A DNA stretch of 64,000 nucleotides from Raphanus sativus (lineage: Eukaryota; Streptophyta; Magnoliopsida; Brassicales; Brassicaceae), in assembly GCF_000801105.2 (NCBI RefSeq), contig NC_079516.1:31578790-31642789 (forward strand), given 5' to 3'. The notes beneath the pieces are model-generated. The model saw nothing but the letters and a program-made list of their open reading frames with translations. It was not told the DNA's origin and ran no database searches. A program made the position numbers and the translations under genes. Shown here in pieces: positions 22,470-33,707 of this stretch. Position 1 is the first letter of the stretch. Each line of letters opens with the position of its first letter.

Positions 22470-22551
22470 TTAATTTGTAATGGCATTGCTGAAAATAGTT
22501 TGAAAAATTAAGGGGATGTCTAAAAAATGTCTGCTGTTTTAATTGTATTGA
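22470..22551 (-). mobile_element. Second Helitron-like 5' end (minus orientation)
   Basis: Read from 22551 on the minus strand the sequence begins TCAATACAATTAAAACAGCAG and continues to GCAATGCCATTACAAATT. This parallels the end at 18163. The 3' terminus was not found. Confidence 0.45.
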
Positions 22552-23999
22552 TAAATTATTATTTCATGTTTTTATTAACTAAAAATATATAATTATCAAA
22601 AGTCAAGCTACCAAAGTCAAGCACACCAGCAAACAACAACCCCCACTGCACCCCCTGAGTCACACACCTACCAAAGTCAAGCTAAATGACTATAACAAAG
22701 CGCTGAGTGGGAGGCAACCCACTATTAGGTTTTCTTTTATTTTATTTTTTACATTTTTACTTTTATTTTTCGGATTTATTTTTGCAGTTTTTAAAGATCC
22801 AAGTAGAATGATGATTCCGTCGGCCGACACGTATCATTCATATCGCTCGACACCACACGACCATCAATAACGATCGACATACACCCCTACGAATCGATCT
22901 ACACATGTCGGTGTTTAGTCTTTCTATCTTGTTATATTTATTATTTATATGATTTTTTATTTACCTCACTCCGGCTGTTTTACACTGGGACAGTATAATT
23001 TAAGTCTGAGGGGGAGTTTACTAATATGTGTTTTTATTTTGGTTTTTATTTAAAATGTTTTTCAAAATTATTTTTCACATAAGTATTAAATAGGGACATT
23101 GATATAGATTTATATTTGATTGTCTGACCACTCTTTAGCACCATTCTAGATTTACTGATTGCAGATAGTACTAAAGATGCTAAAGTGGATCAACCTATTA
23201 CCTATATACACTATCTGAGATTCTTTGAAGGAACCAAAGCTGACCTCCAACAATAACACTGACTTATTTGCTTGTCTTGGGGCTTGGAAATAACTGGATC
23301 GGAATCCTCTTACAAGTCTGGAAGGTAAAAAGTCTGTGTGTTTCTGGTTCCCTTCCTTCTCTCTCTTCGGCATCTCAAAGATCTAAGTTTATGTTATAAA
23401 AAGATTGAAATGATTTCTTGAGAGGCAGAGGGGTAGGAATGTCTCCTGCGACCCCGGTATTCTAAATCTCAGGAATGATCACACATTGTGGAGACGAGGG
23501 ATAGGTAAATTACCAGAGACCCCAGTATTCGCTACACTTTGTCAAAATGTATGAGTTACAAATGCAAATGTCAATGAGATAGACTAGATGACCTTTGTAG
23601 CATTGAAACCTATTGAAATTGAAACTAATAAGAGATTCAGAGAAGATAGATGAGGGCAGAAAGGGATCAGAGAAGACTACCTGTGTGTTCAGATACTTGT
23701 TTGAGTTGAATCCATGTGTCCTTTGATCGATACTCCCAAGGTAAAGCCTGCACTTTTATTTTATGTTAAGAAATGAGGTTAGTAGAGGGGAATGTCACAT
23801 GAGATTTGCTAAGTTGTTGACTAGATGAATTTGGTTGCTAAGCTAGGATAAGGCATAATGAACTTCTGTGATTATGATGTTTATATATGAATTGCAAACC
23901 CATAGAGTGATGACTTCAATATTTTGAATCTTTGAGTTCCTACTGTTTTCAAACCTTTCCCAAAGATTACTGTTTTTGCTTGAGGACAAGCAAAGGAGT

Positions 24000-24012
24000 A
24001 AGTCTGGGGGAG
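24000..24012 (+). promoter_or_regulatory. Polypurine tract of the Athila-B fragment
   Basis: AAGTCTGGGGGAG lies two bases before the LTR start. A related AAGTCTGAGGGGGAG lies about 1 kb upstream at 23002-23016. Confidence 0.8.
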
Positions 24013-24013
24013 T

Positions 24014-25364
24014 TGATATACCATGGATTTTACCCGTTTTCTACCATGGTATACTAGCATTTTATTATATATCTAATCTGTTTTCTAGCCTGTTAGGTAT
24101 GTTTTCAGGTTCAGGAGCGTTTCGTGATAAAGTGATATTTTTGGAGCATTTTGGAGTACAAGAGATGATACACCCGAGTTGACCATTCAAGACCAAGTCG
24201 GAAGTCAACATTGTGATAAGAATCAATCAATACTCGTCCAGAGTTTTCGATCGATGTAGCTGAGAAGATCCGCGTACTAGAAGATTATAATCGATCGATA
24301 CACATCTAGTGTTGTCGATCGATATCGAGGACAAAATGGTTTAGCCGACTACTTCACCAAGACTTCACCAAATTACGAGATTGCCCCTGACGAGTTTTTG
24401 ACCTAATGGAAATGCTTAAATATTCCTGCTATGTGTTTTTTGACGGCAAGTTTTGAAGCAAGCTTTGAAAGAGTCTAAGTTATCACAAAGCAGAGAGTGT
24501 GAGAGATAGACTAGAGTTTTACATGTTTTGAGAGATTGGAGAGATTTGTGAACTCTATTTGTTATTCTACTTTCATATATCTATGCAATTCTTTCATCTA
24601 TCTATTGTTATGAATTGTTTAGCTATGTCTGAGTAGTCTACTTGTTAGATCTAGGGTTTAAATAGGTTTGTGGGATTAGCCCCAAACTATAATTGCTAAG
24701 TTGTGATATTCATCAAATATATTGCACCCTAAGCTTGTTCTAGAGTAGCTAATTAGAATATAGATCACTAGGATCTTTGATATCTTGAATTATCTATTTG
24801 AACTAGTATCTCCTTGGAGAAGAGCTAACCGCCCTCCTTGAGATCTAGTGTTCATTATCGGCTCGCGCCTAGGCATATCTAGAAGCCGTCGATCGATATC
24901 CTGACAGGTGAATCGATCGCCGAGCGAAAGGTGTATCGATCGTTATCTCTAAAGGATATCGATCGACTCTTTTTCTGTGTAAACATACGACAGTTGAGGC
25001 CAGAGATCTATATTATTTAACCAGTGAGACATCACTGACAGTTAAGTGACTGAGTTCTATAGTATCATGCAAACAACTTGGTAGGCATTTATAGACATTA
25101 TAATCTCCATTCCTGAATAAAAGCCCTAAGTCTAGCACTCTTCATTTCATTGAAACACCCATCATATTGTTAGTTAGAGCAACTACCTTGCTCATTTTAA
25201 GAATTGTTATTTACATTTTCATCATTAAAACCAACTTCACCTAGGATTGATTAATTGATTATATTTAATTGGTTCCCTAGCTCCTCGTGATTCGATCCCT
25301 AAGTACTACAGATGTACCTCTTATTTGAGAGAGTAAGCTCTACCGGGTATTTTGAGCACTATCA
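24014..25364 (+). repeat. Athila-B LTR (copy 1)
   Basis: 1351 bp from TGATATACCATGG to GAGCACTATCA. It holds several TCGATCGA sites (for example near 24247, 24293, 24317 and 24890-24962). Confidence 0.9.
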
Positions 25365-25650
25365 GATATCCAAACCGGAACTGATCGGTGTCCTACGAAA
25401 AATTGGTCCTCAAGTCAAGTGGCCTCCGAAGATGAAGGCTGCAGAGGCTAATCGAAACCCCACGCGATGGTGCGAGTTCCATAGTGACCATGGTCACACT
25501 ACGCAGGATTGCATGAAAGTCGCCGAGCTCCTCAAGAAAGGCTATCTAAGGGAGTTCCTCTTGGATAAGGCCAAGAACCTCTTAAATAAGGAAGGTCCCG
25601 GTCTACCTATCGAAGCTGCTCCTGCATTGCCACCACAGCAGGGTGATCCA
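25365..25650 (+). pseudogene. Tat-1 gag, C-terminal fragment
   Basis: The frame enters from the adjacent LTR, so its apparent start is not real. The Tat part contains WCEFHSDHGHTTQDC, a zinc knuckle with C-x2-H-x4-H-x4-C spacing rather than CCHC, followed by LKKGYLREFL. It then shifts frame into protease near 25645. The capsid domain is missing. Confidence 0.75.
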
Positions 25651-26239
25651 TGTCATCTCAGGCGGATCAGAGGTAAGCGGAATTAGCAGTGCCGCTGCCA
25701 AGAGAAGTACTCGCAACGCCAGGAACGGCCAAGAGGCCGAGGGTCCTAAGCGCCTACTCCTCGGAACAATCGAGATCAGCTTCACTGCAAGGGAGCAGGA
25801 GAAGGTCCTTGCTCCTCACCACGACGCTCTTGTCATTTCACTTACCATAGCAAACTGCTTGGTCAAGCAAATACTAGTAGACAATGGGAGCTCCAGCAAC
25901 ATAATCTTCCATTCGGCCTTCGCCGACCTAGGGTTGGAACCTACAGCTCTAACCAGAAAGGTGACTCCCCTTGTAGGTTTCAGTGGAGAAGTCAAGCAAA
26001 CCTTAGGAGAGGTCCTTCTCCCCGTGTACGCCGAGGGGATAAACCAAGCCACGAAGTTCCTAGTCGGCGACTGCCCTTCATCAGACAACTTGATATTGGG
26101 AAGGCCTTGGATCCACGACATGGGAGCCGTACCTTCAACTTTGCATCAGCTGGTCAAGTTCCCAACCCCCAAGGGAGATCAAGAAAATGCTAGGTCCTGC
26201 TATCAGACCACCCTAAAGGGGAAGACCCAGGTCTTGTAG
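25643..26239 (+). pseudogene. Tat-1 aspartic protease
   Basis: The active-site loop reads ILVDNGSSSNIIF (about 25873-25911), with D-N-G in place of D-T-G, and the second strand LILGRPWI follows. An in-frame TAG at 26237-26239 separates it from RT, which resumes in the same frame. Confidence 0.8.
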
Positions 26240-27274
26240 CAATTACAGAAGAGGCTTCCGGCCCCGCATACCGAAGAGCCGGAAGTGGAAGAAATGGATG
26301 AGGTCCCACTCACAGAAGGGAACTCGAGCCGAAACTTAAAGATATGCTCCAAGCTTCCAGAAGGCCTGAGAAGGAGATTGGTCGACTTCCTAAGATCCAA
26401 CTCCGATTGCTTCGCCTGGTCTCATGAGGACATGCCTGGAATCGATCCTGACGTCATCATGCACCAACTCAAAGTGGATCCGATGCATCCCCCCGTCAGA
26501 CAGAAGAGGAGGAAGTTTGCTCCTGAAAGGGACGAGATAATTAACGAAGAGGTCAAGAACCTACTGGATGCCGGATTCATACGAGAGGTGCAATACCCAG
26601 AATGGTTAGCTAACGTAGTTGTCGTCAGGAAGAAGAACGGGAAGTGGAGAGTCTGTATCGACTTCACGGATCTTAATAAGTCCTGTCCTAAAGACCCCTT
26701 CCCCTTGCCTCACATCGACAAGCTAGTCGACACAACTGCTGGTCATCAGCTGATGAGTTTCATGGATGCGTTCTCCGGATATAACCAGATCCTAATGCAT
26801 CCTGACGACCAAGAGAAGACCTCATTCATGACCTCAAGGGGTATCTACTGTTACAAGGTCATGCCTTTCGGATTGAAGAACGCAGGCTCGACCTATCAAA
26901 GGCTTGTCAACATGATGTTCGCTGATCAGATAGGGCATACCATGGAGGTCTACATTGATAATATGCTGGTAAAATCCCTAGACGCTGAGGACCATATCTC
27001 GCACCTCCAACAAGCCTTCACCACTCTCAGGAAGTACAACAGGAAGCTAAACCCTTCAAAGTGCTCGTTCGGAGTAAGCTCTGGAAAGTTCCTAGCGTAC
27101 ATAGTCACCCACATGGCCATCGAAGCAAATCCAGAGCAGGTGAGAGGAATCCAGGTGATCCCTTCCCTTCGCAACGTCAAGGAGGTGCAAAGACTGACAG
27201 GGAGGATGGCCGCCCTGAGCAGGTTCATCTTGAAGGACCCCAAGGACTTCCAATGGACCCCAAGGACTTCCAAT
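26240..27274 (+). pseudogene. Tat-1 reverse transcriptase
   Basis: RT motifs are clear: WRVCIDFTDLNKSCPKD, FMDAFSGYNQI and MPFGLKNAGSTYQR. The catalytic box is YIDN (26951-26962) instead of YIDD, so one metal-binding aspartate is lost. The frame ends in a 20-bp tandem duplication (27235-27254 repeated at 27255-27274), which shifts it. Confidence 0.85.
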
Positions 27275-27632
27275 GGACTGATAAATGTGAACAAGCCCTA
27301 TCCGACCTCAAGGCCTATCTCACTACTCCACCTCTCCTCTCAAAACCCTTGGAAGGTGAGGTCATATTAATCTATCTGGCGGTATCAGAGCATGCAGTCA
27401 GTGCGGTCTTAGTAAGGGAAGAAGGAAGGAAACAGCATCCTATCTACTACGTGAGAAAATCTCTACTAGACGCGGAGACCCGCTATAGTCACCTCGAGAA
27501 ACTGACCCTTGCCTTAGTTAACGCTGCTCGAAAGCTACGCCCCTACTCCCAGGCTCATCAAATCATGGTGGTCACCTCCTTCCCCATCAAAGCAGTCCTC
27601 CACAAGCCAGAAATGTCTGGACGACTAACAAA
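27275..27632 (+). pseudogene. Tat-1 RNase H (retroelement type)
   Basis: EQALSDLKAYL and HPIYYVRKSLLDAETRY mark the usual RNase H after RT. The first catalytic position reads IYLAVSEHAV rather than the aspartate form, so this domain looks degenerate, as is common in Tat elements with a second RNase H. A one-base frameshift near 27633 separates it from the next frame. Confidence 0.75.
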
Positions 27633-28241
27633 ATGGCTATAGAGATGGGGGAGTACGATGTGATCTTCCGGCCTGCAATAGCCATCAAATCGCAAGTCCT
27701 AGCAGATTTCGTAGCCGAATTCTTCCCTGCCATGCTTCCAGCCTTGGAACAAGAGGTAAAGCTTCGTGATAGCGAAGGGGAGAAAGGCGAGTGGACACTA
27801 TACGTTGATGGATATAGTAACGTAAGGGGCGCAGGCGTGGGACTAGTCCTAACTTCCCCCACGGGAGAATCAGCCTCAAGGGCCGTACGATGCAACTTCA
27901 AAGCAACGAACAACGAAGCTGAATACGAAGCTCTAATAGCGGGGTTAACACTCGCCAAACAGATGGGAGTAGAAGATATCCAGGTCTTCAGCGACTCACA
28001 ACTGATCATAAGTCAAGTCCAAGGAGACTACCAGGCAAAATATTCGAGTATGATCAGGTATTTATCCGTGGCTAAGCGACTACTGGACAGGTTCCGACAC
28101 TGTAAGCTCACTCAGATCCCTAGGGAGCACAACTCCCAGGCCGACGATCTAGCTAATCTAGGGTCCGCCCTAGAAACTGCGAGTCATATGAGCATCCCAC
28201 TACTGGTACTCCAATGGCCCACAACCGAAAAGGAGACGTAG
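27633..28241 (+). pseudogene. Tat-1 second, archaeal-type RNase H
   Basis: LYVDGYSN, NNEAEYEALIAGL, QVFSDSQLI and HNSQADDLANL give the D-E-D-D acidic set of archaeal-type RNase H. This extra domain defines the Tat lineage. It ends at an in-frame TAG (28239-28241); integrase follows in the same frame. Confidence 0.85.
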
Positions 28242-29494
28242 CCTGAATTAGTATCCGTGGTAGACGAAGGAGAGACCTGGATGACTCCCATCACTAACTA
28301 TCTAAGGTACGACACCTTGCCTGAAGATCGGGACGGAAGTCGGAAGATAAGGCGCCAAGCTGCTAGGTACTGCTTTTCTGAGGGGAAACTATACCGAGGA
28401 TCCTTTTCAGGACCCTATCTACGATGCCTTACCCCTAGAGAAGCCGCCAGGATACTAGAAGAGCTTCACGAAGGAGAGTGTGGTTCCCATTCTAGTGGTT
28501 GGAGCCTGGTACTCAGAGCCAGAAGGGCTGGATACTATTGGCCAACCATGGCGAGGGACTCCCTCAAACAAGCCAAGCTCTGTAGCCAATGCCAGAAGCA
28601 CGCGCCAGTCTCCAACCTTCCACCAGAGAACATCAAATCCCTAAGTTCTCCTTGGCCCTTCCGAAAATGGGGCATGGACATCGTGGGAAAATTTCCTAGG
28701 GCACCGGGGCAAAAGATCTTCCTCCTAGTCGTGACCGATTACTTCACGAAGTGGGTAGAAGCTGAAGCACTAGCCAAGATAACGGATCTCCAGATCAGGA
28801 AGTTCCTATGGACTAACGTGATCAAAAGCTTCGGAACTCCCCATGAGATTGCCACAGACAACGGACCCCAGTTCACAAGCTACAACTTCCGAAAGTTCTG
28901 CAAGGACTGGAACATCAGGCTTTCCTATTCAGCACCACGACACCCCCAATCTAACGGTCAAGCCGAATCCACTAATAAGACAGTGGTGAACATGCTCAAG
29001 AAGCGCCTAGAAGACGCCCATGGGCGATGGGCAGAAGAGCTATCGGACAACCCCGAAGACGGCTACCCAGGAGACTCCCTTCTCCTTTTGTCTATGGTGC
29101 TGAAGCGGTGATACCCACAGAGGTGCATGTAAGGACCACGGTCTCTGAATTCCTCTCCCAGGAGGAGAATAACGAGCTAATGTCTCTGAGTCTAGACCTA
29201 CTCGATGAAAAGAGGGAGGCGGCCCGCCTTAGAAATGCGTCCTACCAGTTGAAAGTAGCCAAGAGCTACAACAAAAAGGTCAGATGAAGAACCTTCCAGA
29301 AAGAGGATTGGGTCCTAAGGCGAGTATGTGACAACACAAGGGACAAATCAGCCGGAAAACTCGCTCATGGATGGGAAGGTCCCTATAATGTAATAGAGAT
29401 GCAAGGGGCAGGAGCCTATAAGCTGGAAGACAGCGATGGTAAGGTCCAACCCAACTGCTGGAATGCCTTGCATCTCAAATTCTATCACTTCTAA
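28242..29494 (+). pseudogene. Tat-1 integrase
   Basis: The N-terminal finger shows H-E-G-E-C-G-S-H and CSQCQKH, and the core shows WGMDIVGKFP, ATDNGPQF and NGQAESTNK (catalytic D, D, E). Near 29050 a short deletion and frameshift remove the WAYRT motif. The frame resumes as VYGAEAVIPTEV, hits a TGA at 29285-29287, then continues to the natural stop after NALHLKFYHF at 29492-29494. Confidence 0.85.
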
Positions 29495-30240
29495 AGTAAG
29501 GTCTCCGGATCAAGCTTTATATACTACTACTATTATTATGATATATTTAAGTACACTGGTTTCCTACTCCTATGTATGTGATAACGTCTCCGGACTAAGC
29601 TTATAAAATACATTATTAGTTACGGCTAAAGGGGTTATAGGAACTCCATTGTACTTAAAGGGGCATACTAGCTAGGTCAGGTCCTAAGGGATCTTAGATC
29701 TCAGCAAACCCTATATATTAGTGAGACTACTCACATGGGTGTACGACATATACGGAACGGGTCTGATCAACCCTATTACATTGTCTGCACCTCGGGCCCT
29801 ACGTAAAGGCTATAAGTCCAAAAGTTACGTGGGGACCACCGTACTAGTGCTACCAAAACCCTGTGTAAAAGGCGGTACGAGCTAAATACACGCAGGGGGC
29901 ATGACGTACACTGCAAAGTACTGTAATCAGATGCTGACGGCTGATATGCAGGGAGCAAATGTACGAAAATACCGGTTAGCACCAAAATAATACTTATCCA
30001 GACGTGGAAAGTAGTGTGTCTGGTGTGAAGTCGCTCCGCGGGACAGGCCCACACCAGACCACAGAAAGTCAAAGCGTGACCTTTTCTGCAGAAAGGTAGA
30101 GTGCAGCATTGAGATTCACGAGAGTGGCCTATACCTCCGGGTGGCAGAGTTCGGTTTCTCAATAACAGATCGGTAGTGGTTCCCCCATGGGGAGCAGAAT
30201 ACGATCAAAAACCTCCCATAACGCATACGGCCTCAGTGTC
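29495..30240 (+). other. Tat-1 post-integrase non-coding region
   Basis: No gene. GTCTCCGGA...AAGCTT words recur at 29502 and 29586, and words of the form CCTCGGGCCC and ACCTCCGGGT foreshadow the hairpin array that follows. Confidence 0.5.
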
Positions 30241-30246
30241 TATGAC

Positions 30247-30725
30247 GAACCTCTGGGTTCAGTACGGCCTTAGGGTCTATAAAAGAGCCTCAGGGTTCAA
30301 TACAGCCTTCGGGTCTGTAAGGAATCTCCGGATTCAAGATCACCCAAGAGTTGATCAAGGACATTCGGGTCTAACTGATCTTCGGATCTAATAAGAACCT
30401 CAGGGTTCAAGGATCTTTTAATCCAAATACCAACCTTCGGGTTTGCCAAGAACCTCAGGGTTCAAAAGCATCAACCTCCGGGTTCGAGGTATCCATAGGG
30501 TTTAATCACGGTCCCCGGATCTAAGGATTAAACCCCAGCACTCAGAAACCTCAGGGTTCAATGAGCAAACCTTCGGGTTCAATAAAACAGCCTTCGGGCC
30601 TAGGTAAGGGACCTCAGGGTTCAAGGCCTTAAGAACTTCCGGGTTCTAGGGCTCAAGAACCTCAGGGTTCAAACCAAGCTAGAACTCTAGGGTTCTAAGC
30701 AAGTATCTTTCATTCCAAAACTAAA
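30247..30725 (+). repeat. Array of short C(UYNG)G hairpins with covarying stems
   Basis: At least a dozen inverted words spaced 15-40 bp apart each form a 4-6 bp stem closed by C-G over a tetraloop. Examples are GAACC-TCTG-GGTTC (30247), ACAGCC-TTCG-GGTCTGT (30302), GAATC-TCCG-GATTC (30322), GATC-TTCG-GATC (30377) and GAACC-TCAG-GGTTC (30395). Stem bases differ between units but stay paired, including G-U pairs (GAACT/GGTTC). Confidence 0.8.
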
Positions 30726-31260
30726 ACTCATGTTTTTAATAATGGATTACAAGGTCTACCGCTTTTCTAATCATTTCAGGGTTCAGTCAATTTACTAACA
30801 GGATCCAGGTCCTAGACATTGATATCCTTCTAAGGGGTCAACCCTTACAGGGGTCCGGCCCTCATATGGAGACAACCCTTACAAGGCTCCGACCCTTCCA
30901 AGGGTCCATCCCTTCCAACAAATCTACAAGTCTATCTAGACGTCCTTGTATTCTGAAGATACGAAGTTTGCTCGACAAGGCCTGTACCCCTGAGCTGTTG
31001 GTGCCACAACAGGATCCCAATCCTAGACCCTAAAACTCCGCCTAAGAGATTGTGCTCAAAGCCCCTACGAACCGTTCTAATCGGAAGATAAAGCTGGAGA
31101 ATTATGAAGGCGTGATTCGAAGAAGTGAATACAACAGAAAAAGGCGAAAACAATAAGTATTATTATTATGCTATCAGAAGTCCTTATCGGTTACAAGATC
31201 ATCAAAAACCCGAGGAAAGAAATTATAATATAGAATAAAGCATAAAACAGAAAAAGCACT

Positions 31261-31392
31261 TCAGGGCTTCGAATGATGCGGTGTCGGAGGAAAAGCATCA
31301 AGTCTACCTCTCTCATTCACCAAACCTTGGATAGGCCCTCCAACAGGTCCCCCGCGGTTGACATTCCTCTCCGAGCACTCCTTCATGAGTTC
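31261..31392 (-). pseudogene. Tat-1 antisense ORF, C-terminal end (duplicate copy)
   Basis: Minus-strand coding from ELMKECSERNVNRGG to PHHSKP and a TGA. It is a copy of 33576-33707 made by the tandem duplication and is cut off from the rest of the ORF by an LTR. Confidence 0.6.
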
Positions 31393-32740
31393 TGATAGTG
31401 CTCAAATTACCCAGTAGAGCTTACTCTCTCAAATAAGAGGTACATCTGTAGTACTTAGGGATCGAATCACGAGGAGCTAGGGAACCAATTAAATAAAATC
31501 TACTAATCAATCCTAGGCAAGGTTGGTTTATATGATGGAAATAAAAGTAACAATTCCTAAAATGAGCAAGGTAGTTGCTCTAACTAACAATATGATGGGT
31601 TGTTTAAATGTGATAAAGAGTGCTAGACATAGGGTTTCTATTCAGGAAAGGAGATTATAATCTCTATAAATGCTTTAACAAGTTGCTTGCATGATACTAT
31701 AGATCTCAGCCGCTTAACTCAAGTGAAGTATCACTGGTTAAATAATCTAGATCTCTGGCCTCAACTGTCGTAATATTGGCGCAGAAAAAGAGTCGGTCGA
31801 TATCCTTTTGAGATATCGAGCGATACACATTTCGCAGCACTGATGGATTCAGCTGTCGGGATATCGATCGACGGCTTCTAGATCTGCCTAGGCGCGAGCC
31901 GAATATGAACACAAGGTCTCAAGGAGGAGCTGTCGCTCTTCTCAACGGGAGACAAGCAAGCTCAAATGGATAATTCAAGATAATCAAGGATCCTAGTGAT
32001 CTATGTTCTAGTTAGCTAATCTAAAACAAGCATAGGGTGCAATCCATTTGATGAGTACCACAACTTAGCAATTATAGTTTGGGGCTAATCCCACAAACCT
32101 ATTTGAACCCTAGACCTAACAAGTAGACTACTCAGACATAGCTAAACAATTCATAACAATAGATAGATGAAAGAATTGCATAGATAGAATAAAGTAGAAA
32201 TACAAAAGGAGATGAGAAATCTCTCCAATCTCTCAAAACAAATAAAACTCTAGTCTCTCTCTCACACTCTCTGCTTTTCTCTTGAGGGTTGTCAAAAGCT
32301 TGCTTCTTTCGAAGGTTGCCGTAAAAAAAACTTAGCAGGAATATTTAAGCATTTCCATTAGGTTAAAAACTCGTCAGGGGCAATCCCGTAATTTGGTGAA
32401 GTCTTGGTGAAGTAGTCGGCTAAACCATTTCGTCATCGATATCGATCGACAACACTGGATGTGTATCGATCGATTATAATCTTCTAGTACGCGAATCTTC
32501 TCAGCTATATCGATCGACAACTCATGATTAGTATCGATCGATTATAATCGCAATGTTGACTTCCGACTTAGTCTTGAATGGTCAACTCGGGTGTATCATC
32601 CCTTGCACTCCAAAATGCTCCAAAAACATCACTTTCTCACAGAATGCTCCTGAACCTGAAAACATACCTAATAGGCTAGAAGACAGATTAAATATATAAT
32701 AAAATACTAGTATACCATGGTTAAAAACGGGTAAAATCCA
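31393..32740 (-). repeat. Athila-B LTR (copy 2), missing its first ~14 bases
   Basis: Runs on the minus strand and ends at 31393 (ACTATCA) next to AGTTC. At 32740 it stops inside the TGATATACCATGG start, where the second duplication unit begins. It is the duplicated copy of the B-minus 3' LTR. Confidence 0.9.
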
Positions 32741-33015
32741 AATACCAACCTTCGGGTTTGCCAAGAACCTCAGGGTTCAAAAGCATCAACCTCCGGGTTC
32801 GAGGTATCCATAGGGTTTAATCACGGTCCCCGGATCTAAGGATTAAACCCCAGCACTCAGAAACCTCAGGGTTCAATGAGCAAACCTTCGGGTTCAATAA
32901 AACGGCCTTCGGGCCTAGGTAAGGGACCTCAGGGTTCTAGGCCTTAAGAACTTCCGGGTTCTAGGGCTCAAGAACCTCAGGGTTCAAACCAAGCTAGAAC
33001 TCTAGGGTTCTAAGC
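32741..33015 (+). repeat. Hairpin array, copy in duplication unit 2
   Basis: Same hairpin words as unit 1. One unit here is fully paired, GGCC-TTCG-GGCC (32904-32915), where unit 1 has AGCC-TTCG-GGCC. Confidence 0.75.
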
Positions 33016-33575
33016 AAGTATCTTTCATTCCAAAACTAAAACTCATGTTTTTAATAATGGATTACAAGGTCTACCGCTTTTCTAATCATTTCAGGGTTCA
33101 GTCAATTTACTAACAGGATCCAGGTCCTAGACATTGATATCCTTCTAATGAGTCAACCCTTACAGGGGTCCGGCCCTCATATGGGGACAATCCTTACAAG
33201 GCTCCGACCCTCCCAAGGGTCCATCCCTTCCAACAAATCTACAAGCTCTATCTAGACGTCCTTGTATTCTGAAGATACGAAGTTTGCTCGACAAGGCCTG
33301 TACCCCTGAGCTGTTGGTGCCACAATAGGATCCCAATCCTAGACCCTAAAACTCCGCCTAAGAGATTGTGCTCAAAGCCCCTACGAACCGTTCTAATCGG
33401 AAGATAGAGCTGGAGAATTATGAAGGCGTGATTCGAAGAAGTGAATACAACAGAAAAAGGCGAAAACGATAAGTATTATTATTATGCTATCAGAAGTCCT
33501 TATCGGTTACAAGATCATCAAAAACCCGAGGAAAGAAATTATAATATAGAATAAAGCATAAAACAGAAAAGCACT

Positions 33576-33707
33576 TCAGGGCTTCGAATGATGCGGTGTC
33601 GGAGGAAAAGCATCAAGTCTACCTCTCTCATTCACCAAACCTTGGATAGGCCCTCCAACAGGTCCCCCGCGGTTGATATTCCTCTCCGAGCACTCCTTCA
33701 TGAGTTC
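33576..33707 (-). pseudogene. Tat-1 antisense ORF, C-terminal end
   Basis: The frame REQARWEL at 63005-63060 (minus strand) continues as MKECSERNVNRGG here once B-minus and one AGTTC are disregarded, ending at TGA 33576-33578. The join across the insertion supports both the TSD and the reality of this ORF. The function of the family is unknown. Confidence 0.65.

Larger units (their letters stand above)
22600..25364 (+). mobile_element. Athila-B fragment: 3' region plus 3' LTR
   Basis: From about 22625 the sequence matches the 3' non-coding region of B-minus (reverse of 55529-56345). It includes the AAGCGCT ... GGGAGGCAACCCACT block (22697-22723), a TCGATCGA-related patch (22819-22905), an internal polypurine-like tract (23002-23016) and the true tract before the LTR. 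Everything 5' of this is absent. The right flank is Tat-1 gag with candidate TSD gatat (25365-25369). Confidence 0.82.
30426..32740. repeat. Tandem duplication, unit 1
   Basis: This 2315-bp unit (part of the hairpin array, Tat-1 3' region, end of the antisense ORF and most of an Athila-B LTR) is repeated directly at 32741-35056 with roughly 1% differences. The junction has 6 bp of shared sequence, AATCCA. Confidence 0.92.

Noticed and set aside
30247..30725. CRISPR-like array
   Set aside because: Units are variable palindromes without constant repeat and spacer lengths, in a eukaryotic transposon.
31706..31912. Repeated 68-codon minus-strand ORF (also 34021-34227 and 61959-62165)
   Set aside because: It recurs because it lies in the Athila-B LTR; frame and sequence are not kept in the other LTR copies.
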